Source: Acidobacteriaceae bacterium
Lineage (GTDB): Bacteria; Acidobacteriota; Terriglobia; Terriglobales; Acidobacteriaceae
DNA length: 64,000 nucleotides
Direction: 5' to 3'
Assembly (NCBI GenBank): GCA_030041045.1
Contig: JASHOQ010000131.1
Coordinates: forward strand, 1 to 64,000
Numbering within the stretch: the stretch's first letter is position 1; each line of letters begins with the position of its first letter. Shown piece after piece: positions 62,702 to 64,000 of the stretch. The notes under the pieces are model-generated. The model saw only the letters and a list, made by a program, of their open reading frames with translations, was not told the DNA's origin and made no database searches. Position numbers and translations under genes: made by a program.

Positions 62702-64000
62702 TCAGCGCCAGTAATAAACCCCGCCCACCATGTAGTAAGGACGGTAGTAGACCGGCGGGTAGCCGTAGGGATAGCCATAGTAGGCATAAGGATAGGGTCC
62801 AGCCATATACGGCGAACCATAGGGAGGATAGCCGCGCTGGTAGAGATTCGGACCGCCGGGATACAATCCCTGCGCCAGCCGCGCCGCTTCCTGCTGGCTC
62901 ACCGGGTTTACGGTAATCGGCGCCTTCAGGTGGAACGTGACCAGCGCCTCGGACGGAATCCACACGTTCGGTCCCGGCGTGGCCGCCGTTGCAGCCGTGC
63001 CTGCGGCCGCGCCCGCGCCCGCGCCGATGGCGCAACCTTCTCCGCGGCCCACCGCGCAACCAATGATGGTGCCCAGAACCGCTCCGCCCACGGCGTTACC
63101 CACCGTGCGCCCGGCCTTGTTCGGTCCCTTCACCTTGAACTGGTCGGTGGTCAGAGGATAGTTCTGGCCGCCCATGTCCAGCGACGTCAGCGTGAGCGCC
63201 AGCTCCGGACTCCCGGCCAGCTCGCCCGCCTTCTTGGTCTCCGTCACTACGCCGTGCACCGTGGCTCCGCGCGGAATGGCCAGCATGCCGTTCAAGGTCA
63301 CATCCTGGATCACCGTGAACTGCACCGGTGTTCCATCCGCCGCTTTCTTGTTGTCCACGGCCTCGGAGGTGCGCAACTGCAGCAGCGTGCCGGGCAGCAG
63401 CGTCATGGGCCCTTTGGCGGGCTCATACTGCGGCGCCGGGGGCTGCTGGTATCCGTAGCCGTTGCCTTGACCCTGATATTGCGGATTTCCGTAGCCCGGA
63501 TATTGCGGACGGCCCGGAGGCGGATAAGCCGGATAGCCCGGCGGCGGCGGAGGAGCCTGTTGCGTCTGCGCCGGTGGAGGCGGTGCCTGCTGACCTTGAT
63601 CGGGCGGAGGCGGCGCCTGCGGGCCCTGATCGGGCGGAGCCGGCGCGGCATTGGGTTGCGGCTGGCCGTTGTCTGCCATCGCATCCGTGTCCGCATCGGG
63701 CGGAGGCGCCTGTGCGCCCTGCGCATCCTGCGGATTGCCCACCGTAAGGTTGTTGTTCACCTTGGTCACGCCGTTCACGTGCGAGGCGATCGAGCCCGCC
63801 AGCTGCTTGGAGGCATCGCTGGAAACTGTGCCGGAAAGCGTAACCTCGCCCTGAATGGTCGCGGCCGTGATCATGTCGTTCTTGAGCGCCTGCGAAGCGT
63901 CCAGGGCCTGCACGACATCCATTTCGATCTGCCCGTCGGTGCGCTGGCCCTGCGCCGCCGCAGCTGCGCCGCTCGAGTCCTGTGCCGGCGCGCCGTTATC
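62702..64000 (-). CDS. BON-domain protein with proline-rich linker (5' end outside the window)
   Basis: The frame is open from the window edge to the stop at 62702, giving 432 residues; the true start lies beyond 64000, and an internal ATG at 63922 would cut a domain. Residues from about 24 form a BON domain (LKNDMITAATIQGEVTLSGT, LAGSIASHVNGVTKVNNNLT), a periplasmic lipid-binding fold. A ~110-residue Pro/Gln/Tyr-rich linker follows, then a beta domain (LLPGTLLQLRTSEAVDNKKA; MLAIPRGATVHGVVTETKKA), a glycine-zipper stretch (VGNAVGGAVLGTIIGCAVGR) that suggests membrane association, and a Tyr/Pro/Gly-rich tail. It is an envelope protein of unknown role, common in Acidobacteriota. Confidence 0.85.
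   Translation of the reverse strand, partial: DNGAPAQDSSGAAAAAQGQRTDGQIEMDVVQALDASQALKNDMITAATIQGEVTLSGTVSSDASKQLAGSIASHVNGVTKVNNNLTVGNPQDAQGAQAPPPDADTDAMADNGQPQPNAAPAPPDQGPQAPPPPDQGQQAPPPPAQTQQAPPPPPGYPAYPPPGRPQYPGYGNPQYQGQGNGYGYQQPPAPQYEPAKGPMTLLPGTLLQLRTSEAVDNKKAADGTPVQFTVIQDVTLNGMLAIPRGATVHGVVTETKKAGELAGSPELALTLTSLDMGGQNYPLTTDQFKVKGPNKAGRTVGNAVGGAVLGTIIGCAVGRGEGCAIGAGAGAAAGTAATAATPGPNVWIPSEALVTFHLKAPITVNPVSQQEAARLAQGLYPGGPNLYQRGYPPYGSPYMAGPYPYAYYGYPYGYPPVYYRPYYMVGGVYYWR

Overview
The window looks like chromosomal DNA of a high-GC soil bacterium of the phylum Acidobacteriota (Terriglobia-like). This is inferred from gene content rather than a marker gene: S46 peptidase, a secretin with a C-terminal cohesin-like domain beside pseudopilins, DUF3857/transglutaminase proteins, the ATP-grasp/alpha-E/transglutaminase trio, a BON/proline-rich protein, GH2/GH43-type polysaccharide genes and many short palindromic intergenic repeats. 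No rRNA, tRNA, CRISPR array, integrase, transposase or phage gene was found. About 45 genes are supported. The sequence is gene-dense, and most long antisense reading frames are GC-bias shadows.

Layout. 1-5.1 kb: tail of a probable carbohydrate-active enzyme, then a minus-strand set reading secretin, two GspG-like pseudopilins and a small secreted protein. 5.4-9 kb: smpB, a vapBC-type toxin-antitoxin pair, leucyl aminopeptidase pepA and a receiver protein with Glu at the expected phospho-acceptor site. 9.4-12 kb: a PAS plus degenerate GGDEF protein overlapping motA, then motB. 12.3-15.4 kb: ribulokinase araB, then a doxX-like gene divergent from an ECF41-type sigma factor. 15.5-19.4 kb: transglutaminase, alpha-E and circularly permuted ATP-grasp genes. 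19.6-33.1 kb: five exported proteins in a row, namely an S46 peptidase, a TPR-CHAT protease, a metacaspase-like C14 protein with a DUF4384-like tail, an unknown Tat-exported protein and a DUF3857/transglutaminase/TPR protein. 33.2-37 kb: a PLP decarboxylase, heme O synthase ctaB, DUF420 and a small membrane protein. 37.1-41.5 kb: HtrA/Deg protease, a BlaR1-like/BlaI-like pair with a palindromic operator candidate, and ssb. 41.8-47.7 kb: an ArsB-type permease, fdhD, a DUF1641 protein and a molybdopterin formate dehydrogenase alpha subunit. 48-54 kb: the SOS mutagenesis cassette imuA-imuB-dnaE2. 54-64 kb: a Tat-exported metallophosphoesterase, malQ, a GH2 enzyme, a PpiD-like foldase, an unknown membrane protein and a truncated BON-domain protein.

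Themes. (1) Envelope and secreted proteolysis dominates 19.6-40 kb; the CHAT plus metacaspase block, two caspase-clan proteins side by side in the secretory route, is the best candidate for an undescribed system. (2) Repeats form several families: octamer arrays (GTCAGCGA/GTCAGCAA) that abut stop codons, two near-identical 108-bp hairpin elements 39 kb apart, the GGGGCTAAAGCCCC/GGCTGAAGCC palindrome pair, and a GGGTGCCCCA...TGGGTGGG family. Several copies lie inside genes in frame (imuB twice, the N-terminus of dnaE2, and an unrelated palindrome in the DUF3857 gene), and others form the stop codons of vapC and araB. (3) Redox functions cluster as ctaB/DUF420 and as fdhD-DUF1641-fdhA, the latter resembling the Bacillus YjgC/YrhE formate dehydrogenases with DUF1641 partners.
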